Origin: Halocaridina rubra
Lineage: Eukaryota; Arthropoda; Malacostraca; Decapoda; Atyidae
NCBI GenBank assembly: GCA_037179515.1
Contig: JAXCGZ010015160.1
Location: forward strand, 62,001 to 126,000
Direction of reading: 5' to 3'
DNA: 64,000 bases
Of the stretch, positions 41,005 through 58,862 are shown in pieces. Position numbers and translations under genes: made by a program. The first letter of the stretch is position 1. The number at the start of each line of letters is the position of its first letter. A model generated the notes under the pieces. The model saw only the letters and a list, made by a program, of their open reading frames with translations. It was not told where the DNA came from and searched no databases.

Positions 41005-42648
41005 CAGTGTTCACCCCCTTATCGCGGTAGTTCGGTTCCGGGACCCGGTGCGAACCAGGAAATCCGCGGAGTAGGATCAGCCTATATGTACAAAGATATT
41101 TTAATATATTTTTACGTTTACACTCTAAAGACCCTCCCTGTACTATTAACAAACCACCCTTTACTTCATAAATAACAGCATGCAATGTAAATTTATATAA
41201 AAGTGATAGATAAAATTACGGTGAATGAAGTGGTTATGACATGACACACTCATTTACAATTATTTTTAAGTTTATGTACTGCATAAACCCTCCCTGCACT
41301 GTTAAAAAAACATGAACTATTTCACGTAGGTGAGAGCTACTGGAAATATAAATATATATGCTAGCTCACGTAGCTATCGGACACTACATATATTGCATGA
41401 TGCAATACTGTGAGTTATACTGAACGTACGTATATCTAAATTTATGTTTTTTACTATTTTTTACTGTTTTATTATTCTTAGGCTTGGAAATGCTTGTTTT
41501 ATCAATAACATAATGAATATTTTAATATTCACTAGGTCATGTAGGCGAGAGCCTTTGCGTTTTCCGAAACACTGATACCGGTATCGTATTTTACGTGGAG
41601 CAATACTGTTTACTATTTTTTACTGTTTTATTATTCTTAGGCTAAGAAATACGTTTTTTTTATCAATAAAATCATGAACTTACTGGAAATATAAATATAT
41701 ATGCTAGCTCACATAGCTATCGGACACTATTTCGCACGATGCAATACTGTGAGTTATACTGTACGTACGTACGTATATCTAAATTTATGTATATGCTAGC
41801 TCACGTAGCTATCGGACACTATATATATCGCATGATGCAATACTGTGAGTTATACTGTACGTACGTATATCTAAATTTATGTTTTTTTACTATTTTTTAC
41901 TGTTTTATTATTCTTAGGCTAGGAAATACTTGTTTTATCAATAAAATAATGAAAATTTTAATATTCACTAGGTCACGTAGGTAAGAGCCTTTGCGTTTTC
42001 CGAAACACTGATACCGGTATCGTATCTTACGTGGTGCAATACTGTTTACTACTTTATTTACTGTTTTATTATTCTTAGGCTAAGAAATACGTTTTTTTTA
42101 TCAATAAAATCATGAAACTACTGGAAATATAAATATATATGCTAGCTCACGTAGCTGCGACCCCAATACATTGTACGCTATCAAACACTATTTTGTATGA
42201 AGCAATACTGTGAGTTATACTGTACGTACATATATCATTCAGTTATTAGTACAATGTATATTAATTTAAAATTCATTTACTTATTTGATGATTGTACAAA
42301 ATCTATTGTATTTATTCATTGTACTTTGGACCAAATATTCCTTTCGTAAAGATTATACTTTTCAAAAGAGGTGGTCAATAAACGTATCTATCTATCTATC
42401 TATCTAAATTTAGTTTTTTACTATTTTTTAAAGTTTTATTATTCGTAGGCTGGGAAATAATTTTTTTTATCAATTAGATAATGAAATATGTTTTTTTCAA
42501 TACAAAAATGAAAATACTGAGAATTTTTTTTTTTTATATTTTAATATTTTTGCATATACCCATAAAAAATAATAATAATTTATTAAAAAAAAAAACGCGA
42601 TACAGTGAGAAAGCGAACCAAGAAACGCGAATAACCGGGGGAACACTG
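41005..42648. mobile_element. Third-level Tigger derivative inserted inside a terminal repeat
   Basis: Starts CAGTGTTCACCCCCTTATCG and ends GGGGGAACACTG. It lies 25 bp from the end of its host element: ATCGCGGTA before it and GTTCTGTTCCAGGACC after it together reconstitute the normal terminus. It contains several ~190-bp right-type repeats and (GTAC)n-like short runs, but no transposase. Confidence 0.82.
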
Positions 42649-42997
42649 TTGTTCTGTTCCAGGACCTGGCGCGAACCAGGAAAACCGCGGAGTAGGATCA
42701 GCCTATATGTACATAGATATTTTAATTTATTTTTACGTTTACACTATATAAACCCTCCCTGCACTGTTAAAAAAACACCCTTTACATTATAAATAACAGC
42801 AAGCAACGTAAATTTTTATGAAAATGATAGGAAAACTTACCATGAATGAGGTGATGATGACGAGACATACATAGGTACAGTATTTTACAATAATTTTTAC
42901 GATTACGTTTAGCATTCCATGAACTATCTCACGTAGGTGAGAGCTACTGGAAATATAAATATATATGCTAGCTCACGTAGCTTACGGACACTACATA

Positions 42998-44467
42998 CAG
43001 TGTTGCCTCACTAATCGCGGTAGTTCGGTTCCGGGACCCAGCGCTAACCAGGAAATCCGCGAAGTAGGATCAGCCTATATGTACATAGATATTTTAATAT
43101 ATTTTTACGTTTACACCGTATAAACTGTCCCTGTACTGTTAACATACCACCCTTTACTTCATAGATGACAGCATGCAAGCGTAAATTTATATGAAAGTGA
43201 TAGGAAATCTTACCGTGAATGTGATGATGACGTGACATACATACTCATTTACAATTATTTTTTCGTTTACGTACTGTATAAACCCTCCCTGCACTGTTAA
43301 AAAAACACCCTTAACATTATAGATAACAGCAAGCAACGTAAATTTTTATGAAAGTGATAGATAAAATTACGGTGAATGAGGTGATGATGACGTGACATAC
43401 ATACTCATTTACAATTATTTTTTCGTTTACGTACTGTATAAACCCTCCCTGCTCTGTTAAAAAAACACCCTTTACATTATAAAAAACAGCAATCAACGTA
43501 AATTTTTATGATAGTGATAGATAAAATTACGGTGAATGAGGTGATGATGACGTGACATACATACTCATTTACAATTATTTTTTCGTTTACGTACTGTATA
43601 AACCCTCCCTGCACTGTTAAAAAAACACCCTTTACATTATAAATAACAGCAAGCAACGTAAATTTTTATGAGAGTGATAGGAAAACTTACCGTGACTTTG
43701 ATGATGATGACGTGACATACATACTCATTTACAATTATTTTTTCGTTTACACACTGTATAAACCCTCCCTGCACTGTTAAAAAAAACACCCTTTACATTA
43801 TAAATAACAGCAAGCAACGTAAATTTTTATGAAAGTGATAGATAAAATTACGGTGAATGAGGTGATGATGACATGACATGCATACTCATTTACAATTATT
43901 TTTTCGTTTACGTACTGTATAAACCCTCCCTGCACTGTTAAAAAAACACCTTTTACATTATAAATAACAGCAAGCAACGTAAATTTTTATGAAAGTGATA
44001 GATAAAATTACGGTGAATGAGGTGATGATGACGTGACACACATACTCATTTACATTATTTTTTCGTTTACGAACTGCATAAACCCTCCCTGCACTGTTAA
44101 AAAAACACCCTTTACATTATAAATAACAGCACACAACGTAAATTTTTATGAAAGTGATAGATAAAATTACGATGAATGAGGTGATGATGACGTGACACAC
44201 ATACTCATTTACAATTATTTTTTCGTTTACAAACTGTATAAACCCTCCCTGCACTGTTAAAAAAAACACCCTTTACATTATAAATAACAGCAAGCAACGT
44301 AAATTTACATTTCCAATAAAAATAAATGAAAATACTGAAAAAAAAAAATTTCAATATTTTAATATTTTTGCGTATACCCATAAAATAAAATAAAAATTTA
44401 TCAAAAAAAAAAAACGCAATAGAGTGAGAACGCGAACCAAGAAACGCGAATAACCGGGGTAACACTG
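42998..44467. mobile_element. Third-level Tigger derivative with 160-bp array
   Basis: Starts CAGTGTTGCCTCACTAATCG after ACATA and ends GGGGTAACACTG before TATTTCGC. The flanks rejoin to the usual CACTATTTCGCATGATG of the host repeat. The interior is mostly a 160-bp tandem array. Confidence 0.87.
43270..44310 (+). repeat. 160-bp tandem array, seven units
   Basis: The string AACCCTCCCTGCACTGTTAA recurs, with one CTCTG variant, near 43281, 43441, 43601, 43761, 43921, 44081 and 44241, a regular 160-bp period. Units contain ATGAGGTGATGATGACGTGA and CATACTCATTTACAATTATT. The regularity exceeds that of the same repeat at 61640-62530. Confidence 0.92.
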
Positions 44468-45207
44468 TATTTCGCATGATGCAATACTGTGAGTTATACT
44501 TTGCATACATATATCTAAATTTATTTTTTTACTATTTTTTACTGTTTTGTTATTCTTAGGCTAGGAAATACTTGTTTTATCAATAAAACAATGAATATTT
44601 TAATATTCACTAGGTCACGTAGGTGAGAGCCTTTGCGTTTTCCGAAACACTGATACCGGTATCGTATTTTACGTGGTGCAATACTGTTTACTATTTTTTA
44701 CTGTTTTATTATTCTTAGGCTAAGAAATACATTTTTTATCAATAAAATCATGAAAATACTGGAAATATAAATATATATGCTAGCTCACGTAGCTATCGGA
44801 CACTATTTCGCATGATGCAATAATGTGAGTTATACTGTACGTCAAACGTATATCTAAATTTATGTAATATGCTAGCTCACATAGCTATCGGACACTATTT
44901 CGCATGATGCAATACTGTGAGTTATACTGTACGTACGTATATCTAAATTTATGTTTTTTACTATTTTTTTACTGTTTTATTATTCTAAGGCTAGGAAATA
45001 CTTGTTTTATCAATAAAATAATGAAAATTTTAATATTCACTAGGTCACGTAGGTGAGAGCCTTTGCGTTTTCCGAAACACTGATACCGGTATCGTATTTT
45101 ACGTGGTGCAATACTGTTTACTATTTCTTACTATTTTATTATTCTTAGGCTAAGAAATACGTTTTTTTTATCAATAAAATCATGAAACTACTGGAAATAT
45201 AAATATA

Positions 45208-46832
45208 CAGTGTTACCCCGGTTATTCGCGCTTCATCGTTCGCGTTCTCACTCTATCGCGGTTTTTTTTTTGGGATAAATTAATATTTTATTTTATGGGT
45301 ATACGCAAAAATATTAAAATATTGAAGAAAAAAAATTTCAGTATTTTAATTTTTGTATTGGAAATGTAAATTTACGTTGCTTGCTGTTATTTATAATGTA
45401 AAGGGTGTTTTTTTAACAGTGCAGGGAGGGTTTATACAGTTTGTAATCGAAAAGATAATTGTAAATGAGTATGTGTCATGTCATCATCACCTCATTCATC
45501 GTAATTTTATCTATCACTTTCATAAAAATTTACGTTGTGTGCTGTTATTTATAATGTAAAGGGTGTTTTTTTAACAGTTCAGGGAGGGTTTATACAGTTC
45601 GTAAACGAAAAAATAATTGTAAATGAGTATGTGTGTCACGTCATCATCACCTCATTCACCGTAATTTTATCTATCACTTTCATAAAAATTTACGTTGCAT
45701 GCTGTTATTTATAATGTAAAGGGTGTTTTTTTAACAGTGCAGGGAGGGTTTATACAGTTCGTAAACGAAAAAATAATTGTAAATGAGAATGTGTGTCACG
45801 TCATCATCATCTCATTCACCGTAATTTTATCTATCACTTTCATAAAAATTTATGTTGCTTGCTGTTATTTATAATGTAAAGGGTGTTTTTTTAACAGTTC
45901 AATGAGGGTTTATACAGTACGTAAACGAAAAAATAATTGTAAATGAGTATATATGTCACGTCATCATCACCTCATTCACTGTAATTTTATCTATCACTTT
46001 CATAAAAATGTACGTTGCTTGCTGTTATTTATAATGTAAAGGGTGTTTTTTTAACAGTGCAGGGAGGGTTTATACAGTACGTAAACGAAAAAATAATTGT
46101 AAATGAGTATGTATGTCACGTCATCATCATCACATTCACGGTAAGTTTTCCTGTCACTTTCATAAAAATTTACATTGCTTGCTGTTATTTATAATGTAAA
46201 GGGTGTTTTTTTAACAGTGCAGGGAGGGTTTATACAGTACGTAAACGAAAAAATAATTGTAAATGGGTATGTATGTCACGTCATCATCACCTCATTCACC
46301 GTAATTTTATCTATCACTTTCATAAAAATTTACGTTGCTTGCTGTTATTTATAATGTAAAGGGTGTTTTTTTAACAGTGCAGGGAGGGTTTATACAGTAC
46401 GTAAACGAAAAAATAATTGTAAATGAGTATGTATGTCACGTCATCATCACATTCACGGTAAGATTTTCTATCACTTTCAAAAAAATTTATGTTGCTAGCT
46501 GTTATCTATAATGTTAAGGGTGTTTTTTTAACAGAGCGGAGGGAGGGTTTATACAGTACGTAAACGAAAAAATAATTGTAAATGAGTATGTATGTCACGT
46601 CATCATCACATTCACGGTAAGTTTTCCCATCACCTTCATATAATTTTACGCTTGCATGCTGTTATCTATGAAGTAAAGGGTGGTATGTTAACAGTACAGG
46701 GACAGTTTATACAGTGTAAACGTAAAAATATATTAAAATATCTATGTACATATAGGCTGATCCTACTTCGCGGATTTCCTGGTTCGCGCCGGGTCCTGGA
46801 ACCGTACTACCGCGATAAGTGAGGCAACACTG
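45208..46832. mobile_element. Third-level Tigger derivative, inverted partner
   Basis: Starts CAGTGTTACCCCGGTTATTC and ends GTGAGGCAACACTG, so it is the reverse complement arrangement of 42998-44467. The flanks AAATATAAATA and TATGCTAGCTCACGTAG rejoin to the uninterrupted host repeat. Its interior is the same 160-bp array in reverse. Confidence 0.87.
45400..46700 (-). repeat. 160-bp tandem array, eight units, inverted
   Basis: CAGGGAGGGTTTATACAG recurs, with small variants, near 45422, 45581, 45742, 45901, 46062, 46222, 46382 and 46542. This is the reverse complement of the array at 43270-44310. Confidence 0.92.
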
Positions 46833-47524
46833 TATATGCTAGCTCACGTAGCTGCGACCCCAATACATTGTACGCTATCGAACACTATTTCGCATGATGC
46901 AATACTGTGAGTTATACTGTACGTACATATATCATTCAGTTATTAGTACAATGTATAATAATTTAAAATTCATTTACTTATTTGATGATTGTACAAAATC
47001 TATTGTATTTATTCATTGTAATTTGGACCAAATATTCCTTTTGTAAAGATTATACTTTTCAAAAGAGGTGGTTAATAAACGTATCAATCTATCTATCTAA
47101 ATTTATGTTCTTTACTATTTTTTACTGTTTTATTATTCGTAGGCTGGGAAGTAATTTTTTTTTATCAATTAGATAAGGAAATATGTTTTTTTCAATAAAA
47201 AAAATGAAAATACTGAGGATTTTTTCTTTTTTAATATTTTAATATTTTTTGTATATACCCATAAAATAAAATAATAATTTAGACAAAGAAAAAACGCGAT
47301 ACAGTGAGAACGCGAACCAAGAAACGCGAATAACCGGGGGAACACTGTATTTATACGTTTACTGTATAAACCCTCCCTGCACTGTTAAAAACCCACCCTT
47401 TACTTTATAAATGACAGCATGCAAGCGTAAATTTATATGAACGTGATAGGTAAACTTACCGTGAATGAGGTGGTAATTACGTTTGTAGACTCCATAGGAA
47501 ATTAATCCGCAGCCAATAACAGCT

Positions 47525-49494
47525 TTACGGCTGCTTTTTGCGAGCGAAGAACATGGTAATGGGGAGTTGCTGTCGCTGTTTCTTCTTCTGTTGGAAGATG
47601 GTCTTGTAAGGAATCATGGCATCGTCAAGAAGATTGCAGAAGGTCACCGAACGAACCATATTATCGTCATATTCCTGCGAGAGTTGTTGGACTGCTCTCA
47701 CATGTTCATACATGGCTGCCAGACGTTCGAGTGTAAGGCCAGGTTCTTCAATTTCTTTGTGCGTTTCCTCAAGTTCTTCTTCTTCCTCTTCTTCGCTCGC
47801 TGATTTTGTAATTTCTTCCAAGTTTTCATCAGGCAATGGCTGCAAGTGGCAGTCAATCAGTTCATTCACGTCTTTCGAGAATTGTTGGACTGCTTTCACA
47901 TGTTCATACGATGCCAGACGTTCGAGTGTAAGGCCAGGTTCTTCAATTTCTTCGTGCGTTTCCTCAAGTTCTTCTTCTTCCTCTTCTTCGATCGCTGATT
48001 TTGTCATTTCTTCCAAGTCTTCATCAGGCAATGGTTGCAAGTGGCAGTCAATCAGATCATTCACGTCTTCAGGAGTCATATCTTTAAAGCCTTCTCCTCC
48101 TAGCAATGCAGCCAACTTCACAGCTTTCGCACCTGCCGAGTTATGCACTTCGTCAGGAGCAAATCCCTTGTAATCATAGATGACTTCAGGCCACAACTGC
48201 TTCCAGCTGGCATTGATTGCGGCCGGCTTCATCTCTTTGATTGCATTCTGAATATTTTGAAGGCATGTAGCAATCATGTACTTACGCCAGTAAGTCTTCA
48301 TTGAGAATTCTTTGTCCGCATCCATGGCTTCAACCAGGTTCGCCAGGGCATTTCATATGTAGAGGGCCTTGAATGCACGAATAACTCCTTGATCCATAGG
48401 CTGAATCAGTGACGTTGTATTCAGTGGCAGGAACTCTACTTGAGCACCGTCATATTCGAGATTAGTTGCGTGGCCACCAGCATTATCCATCAAAAGAAGG
48501 ACTTTAAATTCAAGGCCTTTTTCCGCAAGATAAATTTTGGCCTGAGGGATAAAGCATTGGTGAAACCAGTCCGATGAGAGGCTTTTTGTGATCCAGGCCT
48601 TAGGGTTATTCATCCAATACACTGGCAGCAGATTCTTGTTTATATTCTTCAAAGCCCTAGGGTTCTTTGAATTGTAGATAAGCCCGGGCTTTAACATGAA
48701 GCCCACAGCATTCCTGCACATGATGAGGATAACGTGGTCTTTGTGCGCTTTAAATCCCAGGGCTTTAGCTTCTTCCTTGAAGAGAAAAGTGCAAGACGGC
48801 ATTCTCTTCCAAAATAACCCACTCTCATCCATGTTGAACACTTCCTCAGGAGCATATTCCCCTTCGGCGATAATTTTCTTGAAGTCGTTGTTCATGTCAT
48901 CTTCTGCGGCAGCTGTCTCTGCAAAGGCAGCTTCGCCATAAACTGCAAAGCTCCTTAGGCCAAAGCGCTTTAGAAATTTGGCGAATCATCCCTTGCTTGC
49001 AACAAACAATTGTTTCCTCGGTGAAGATTCGCTGGAGGGTCCTGGCTGTGGGGTGTCAATATCTTCTTCTCTCTCCTCCTCTCCAAGGTCGCCACTGTCG
49101 TCGTCGGGTTCGTTTGCAGCGAATGTCTCGTACAGCTTCTTCGCCTTTGTTTGTATGATATTGCTGTCTATGCTGATGTTCTTCTTTGTGCAATCAGCAA
49201 TCCACAGGGCCAAAGCAGATTCCATCCACACTATTATCTTATTGCGGGGTGTTACGATCCTCTTTGCTGATTTACTAAAGGAAATAGTAGCTGTTTTCCT
49301 GATATTTGCCTCATCCTTTTTGATGTAGCGAACAGTAGATTCATTGAGGCCAAAATGGCGGCCGACATCCGCAAACCTTCTTCCTTCTTTCAGCATATCT
49401 AACAGTTTAACCTTATCTGTTATGTTAACATCTTCCTTTGCCGCTTAGGCTCACTACCAGAAGCCTTAGAAGATGAAGGACGCTTGGGAGGCAT
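47525..49494 (-). pseudogene. Tigger/pogo transposase, near-complete with three breaks
   Basis: From ATG at 49494 the protein starts MPPKRPSSSKASGSEPKRQR (basic, nuclear-localisation-like). A helix-turn-helix (LLDMLKEGRRFADVGRHFGL) and a CENP-B-type second DNA-binding region (MESALALWIADCTKKN) follow. The DDE domain has FNMDESGLFWKRMPS, LLLMDNAGGHATN and TTSLIQPMDQGVI, with 30 residues between the second and third Asp. A 65-residue acidic block is tandemly duplicated (about 47690-48080). The C-terminus holds QLPITMFFARKKQP, a PCNA-binding (PIP) box. Breaks: a 1-bp deletion near 49427, TGG to TGA at 48986-48988, and CGA to TGA at 48353-48355. The family cuts and pastes elements at TA sites in the nucleus. 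Confidence 0.88.
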
Positions 49495-49739
49495 TGCAGA
49501 GGTTGCAAAACGTTAAGAAAATAAATCACGAGCACAACGTATTAATAAGCACAACGCGAATGGTGCACATGTGAGTTAGACTGAACGAGTGAGGCGAGAC
49601 AATGGAAGATGGTGGGAGAACCAAGCTTCAATCAAAAAGCCCATCAGACTCCATGATACAGAACATGCAGAAAAACAATTATGTGATTCGTCATCTCCCA
49701 TCCTTTCAACCAATAGCATTCCATGAACTATCTCACGTG

Positions 49740-50340
49740 GGTGCGAGCCTTTGCGTTTTCCAAGACGCCAATACATTGTACGCTATCAGACAGTATTTCA
49801 CATGATGCAATACTGTGAGTTATATGTTTAAATTTATGTTTTTTACTAATTTTTACTGTTTTTCTATTCCTAGGCTAGGAAATACTTGTTTTATCAATAA
49901 AATAATGAAAATTTCAATATGTACTGGCTCACGTAGGTGCAACTCTTTTCGTTTTCCGAAAAGCTGATACCTGTATCGTATTTTACATGGTGCAATACTG
50001 GAGTATTTATGTTTTTTACTATTTTTTACTGTTTTATTATTCTTAGGCTAAGAAATATGTTTTTTTATCAATAAAATCATGAATCTACTGGAAATTTTAA
50101 TATATGCTAGCTCACGTAGGTGCGACCCTTTGCGTTTTCTGAAACGCTCATACCGGTATCGTACTTTCTATGGTGCAGAGATACATGTTGAAATTTATGT
50201 TTTTTGTACTATTTGTTACTGTTTTATTATTCTTAGGCTGGGAAATAATTTTTTTTAACAATAAAATAATGAAAATTTTTTTCAATAAAATAATGAAAAT
50301 ACTGAAAATTTTTATTGTAAAAATTTTAATATTTTCGCAT
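49740..50340. repeat. Right subterminal ~190-bp repeats of the Tigger
   Basis: About three units with TGTTTTATTATTCTTAGGCT and ACCGGTATC-type palindromes, between the transposase 5' flank and the right terminus. Confidence 0.85.
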
Positions 50341-50421
50341 ATACCCACACAAAAAAAAACTTACCAAAAAAAACGCGATGCACTGAATCCGCGATAGGTG
50401 AACCGCGATATAGCAAGGGAT

Positions 50422-51822
<1,401 letters not shown>

Positions 51823-51912
<90 letters not shown>
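51823..51912. repeat. (TA)n microsatellite between two foldback elements
   Basis: About 90 bp of TA and nothing else between F4 and F5. Confidence 0.92.
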
Positions 51913-54205
<2,293 letters not shown>

Positions 54206-54419
54206 TATATATATACTGTATTAGCTTCTTGTATAACATAGTTCCAACTTACATAATTTTGCCGTTACAACAAAGGCCAAAAGATAATTAACAAATTAAT
54301 AATAAATTAATTTTTCAACCTACCTGCCTGGTGAGGTAAATTCAAACCCTGTGCCAAAATAGTTAGTGAGAGCAGCAGAGGACTACACAGCTAGTAGCAC
54401 ATCTGTATTTATATTTATC

Positions 54420-55290
54420 AAGTCAATGGCTTTATTTATTTATTTATTTGTATATTTGGTTATATTGAAGGATTATATTGAATATAAAAAAACATAGCTG
54501 TAAAGACGATTTTATTCAATGGAAACAAACACAACTGTATTCGTATTTATCAAGTTAATGGCTTTATTTATTTATTCTTTTATATATTTGGTTATATTGA
54601 AGGATTATACTGAATTTAAAAAACAAACCAACATATAGCTGTAAATACGATTTTATTCAAAATACACATGAACACAAAGGTAGCAAACACAACTGTATTT
54701 GTATTTTTCAAGTTAATGGCTTTATTTATTTATTTTTTATATAATGTGCTTGCTTATATTGAATTTAAAAAAACAAACACAGCTGTAAATACGATTTTAT
54801 TCAGATACACACAAATACAATGGTAGCAAACACAACTGTATTCGTATTCATCAAGTCAATGGCTTTATTTATTTATTTCTTTTATATATTTGGTTATTTT
54901 GAAGGATTATATTGGAGTTAAAAAAAAATACCAAACACCTAGCTGTAAATATGATTTTATTTGCAATATACACAAATACAAAGCTAGCAAACACACCTGT
55001 ACTGTATTCGTATTTATCAAGTTAATGGCTTTTTTATTTTTTTTATATACAGTTGGTTATATTGAATAATTATATTGAATTTACAAAAAATACCAAACAC
55101 AGCTGTAAATACGATTTTATTTGAAATAAACACGAATACACAGTTGGCAAAAACAGCTGTATTTGTATTTATCAAGTAAATGGCTTTATTTATTTATTTG
55201 TTTATATATATGGTTATACTGAAGAATTATATTGAATTAAAAAAAAATTACCAAACACAGCTGTAAATATGATTTTATTCAAAATAGTTT
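54420..55290 (+). repeat. ~150-bp irregular tandem repeat, six units
   Basis: AATGGCTTTATTTATTTATT-type anchors recur near 54427, 54550, 54716, 54860, 55026 and 55182, with spacing of 123-166 bp. Each unit contains AGCTGTAAATACGATTTTAT and ACAACTGTATTCGTATTTATC. Confidence 0.85.
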
Positions 55291-55424
55291 GTTGAGCGTA
55301 GTGTAAGAATCAGGCATCACGTGGCATTAGAAGAGGGAGAAAGAAGCACAAATTAGTTTATTCCCACCCATCATATTGTGCCTAGTGCTTTTGTCTGCTC
55401 TTTCATTGTGTTAGTGATAGTTCT

Positions 55425-55595
55425 GATGTCAGTGCCACTAAGAAAAGAAAAGCCATTACCATGGAAATTAAAACTGAAGTAGTAAACCGTGCTGAAAAGG
55501 GAGAATCTTCTACGAACATTGCCACAATCTCAGATTAGCCCATACGACCGTGGTCATCAAACGACATTAGTAAAAGTAAGCACATTTTTGTATAA
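55425..55595 (+). pseudogene. TIGD-like transposase N-terminal helix-turn-helix remnant
   Basis: One frame reads SDVSATKKRKAITMEIKTEV, VNRAEKGESSTNIATIS. After a one-base frame change, LAHTTVVIKRH follows. This is the pipsqueak-type helix-turn-helix at the start of Tigger transposases (KRKAITMEIKxExxxRxEKGE). Nothing of the DDE domain remains. Confidence 0.75.
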
Positions 55596-56163
55596 TAATT
55601 TCATGTTTATAAGTGTAGTTTTATCATACAGTATCTTACAGTGAGAACTTATAGTACAGTATTTTTTTCAATAGACTATGTACTGTACTGTATGCTCTTT
55701 TGCCTCTCCTCACTCACCTTCCCCAGTCTCCTCAGCAGCTGCCTCTCAATCTTCCTCCTAATAAACCAGTCTCTCCCTCCCTATGCAAGAAAACCGCATG
55801 AATAACACAATACAGCAGTACCTACAGTTTTGTAATAGGCAGTATTACTGTAGTGTAATACAGTACAGATATTTTTATGTTTATGAGTGTAGTTTTATTA
55901 TACAGAACGTGTATCTTACAATGAGAACTTTATTTCTATAGATTAATGCTAATTTTAAAGGTAAGCAATACTATTAACATTAATTTTAGTATTTTTTATC
56001 ATAGATTATGGACATAGACTTTTTCCAATGCTTTAAATTATTTACTTTTAACAAAGGTTAGGGGATCTATGTTAAAATTTAGGTGAATTCAGACTTACAT
56101 CGAAATCCGCTTTTAGTCAGCTGTCAGGAACGGGACCCTGACGTTAAACGAGGGCCCCCTGTT

Positions 56164-58235
<2,072 letters not shown>

Positions 58236-58366
58236 GACTCTGGTCTGCGGTTAGCAAGGGCATGCACTCAGGGTAACAATTACATCTGCCAAAACAAGTC
58301 CTTCTCAAAAAGGCAACCGTCCTAGCCCTTGGTTGAAAAGGGAGTACGTGACGTAAAACCGGAACA
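58236..58366 (+). mobile_element. SINE family 2, copy b (5' truncated)
   Basis: CTCAGGGTAACAATTACATC, AAGTCCTTCTCAAAAAGGCA, CCTAGCCCTTGGTTGAAAAG and GTGACGTAAAACCGG match the minus strand of 37745-37900. It sits between the broken end of E1 and the intact left end of E2. Confidence 0.6.
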
Positions 58367-58862
58367 TACAGTAACCCCTCGCTATATCGCAGTTCACCTA
58401 TCGTGAAATCAGTGCATCGCGGTTTTGGGGGGCTTTTTTTTTTCTAGGTACTGTATATGCGAAAATATTAAAAACAAAAAAATTTTCAGTATTTTCATTA
58501 TTTTTTTGAAGAAAAAAAAAATTTCATTATTTTATTGATAAAAAAAAATTTATTTCCAAGCCTAAGAATATTAAAACAGTAAGAAAGAGTAAAAAACAAT
58601 AAATTTGAACATGTAACTCTGCACCATAGAAAGTACGATACCGGTATCAGCATTTCGGAAAACCCAAAGGGTCGCACCTACGCGAGCTAGCATATATTAA
58701 AATGTCCAGTAGTTTCATGACTTTATTGATAAAACAACGTATTTCTTAGCCTAAGAATAATAAAACAGTAAAAAATAGTAAAAAAAAATAAATACTCACA
58801 GTATTGCACCATGTAAAATACGATACCGGTATCAGCATTTTGGAAAACGAAAAGGGTCGCAC

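Larger units (their letters stand above)
40980..47347. mobile_element. Second-level Tigger derivative inserted in the left arm
   Basis: Starts CAGTGTTCCCCCCCTTATCG after TTA and ends GGGGGAACACTG before TA. It contains three further insertions (41005-42648, 42998-44467, 45208-46832). Without them it is about 1.6 kb and carries no transposase. The pieces 40980-41004, 42649-42997, 44468-45207 and 46833-47347 read on from one another. Confidence 0.85.
54206..56161 (+). mobile_element. TIGD-like element relic with GGGGGCCC end
   Basis: The right end reads CGAGGGCCCCCTG (56149-56161), resembling a Tigger terminus CAGGGGGCCCTCGTTTAACG. The matching left end was not found. The interior has a tandem repeat (54420-55290) and a transposase N-terminus (55425-55595). 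A duplicated stretch around TTATCATACAGT / TTATTATACAGA lies near 55620 and 55895. Confidence 0.55.

Noticed and set aside
43270..44310. Regular repeats that could be read as a CRISPR array
   Set aside because: The unit is 160 bp with no spacer variation, inside a Tigger element with TA target sites, in eukaryotic DNA.
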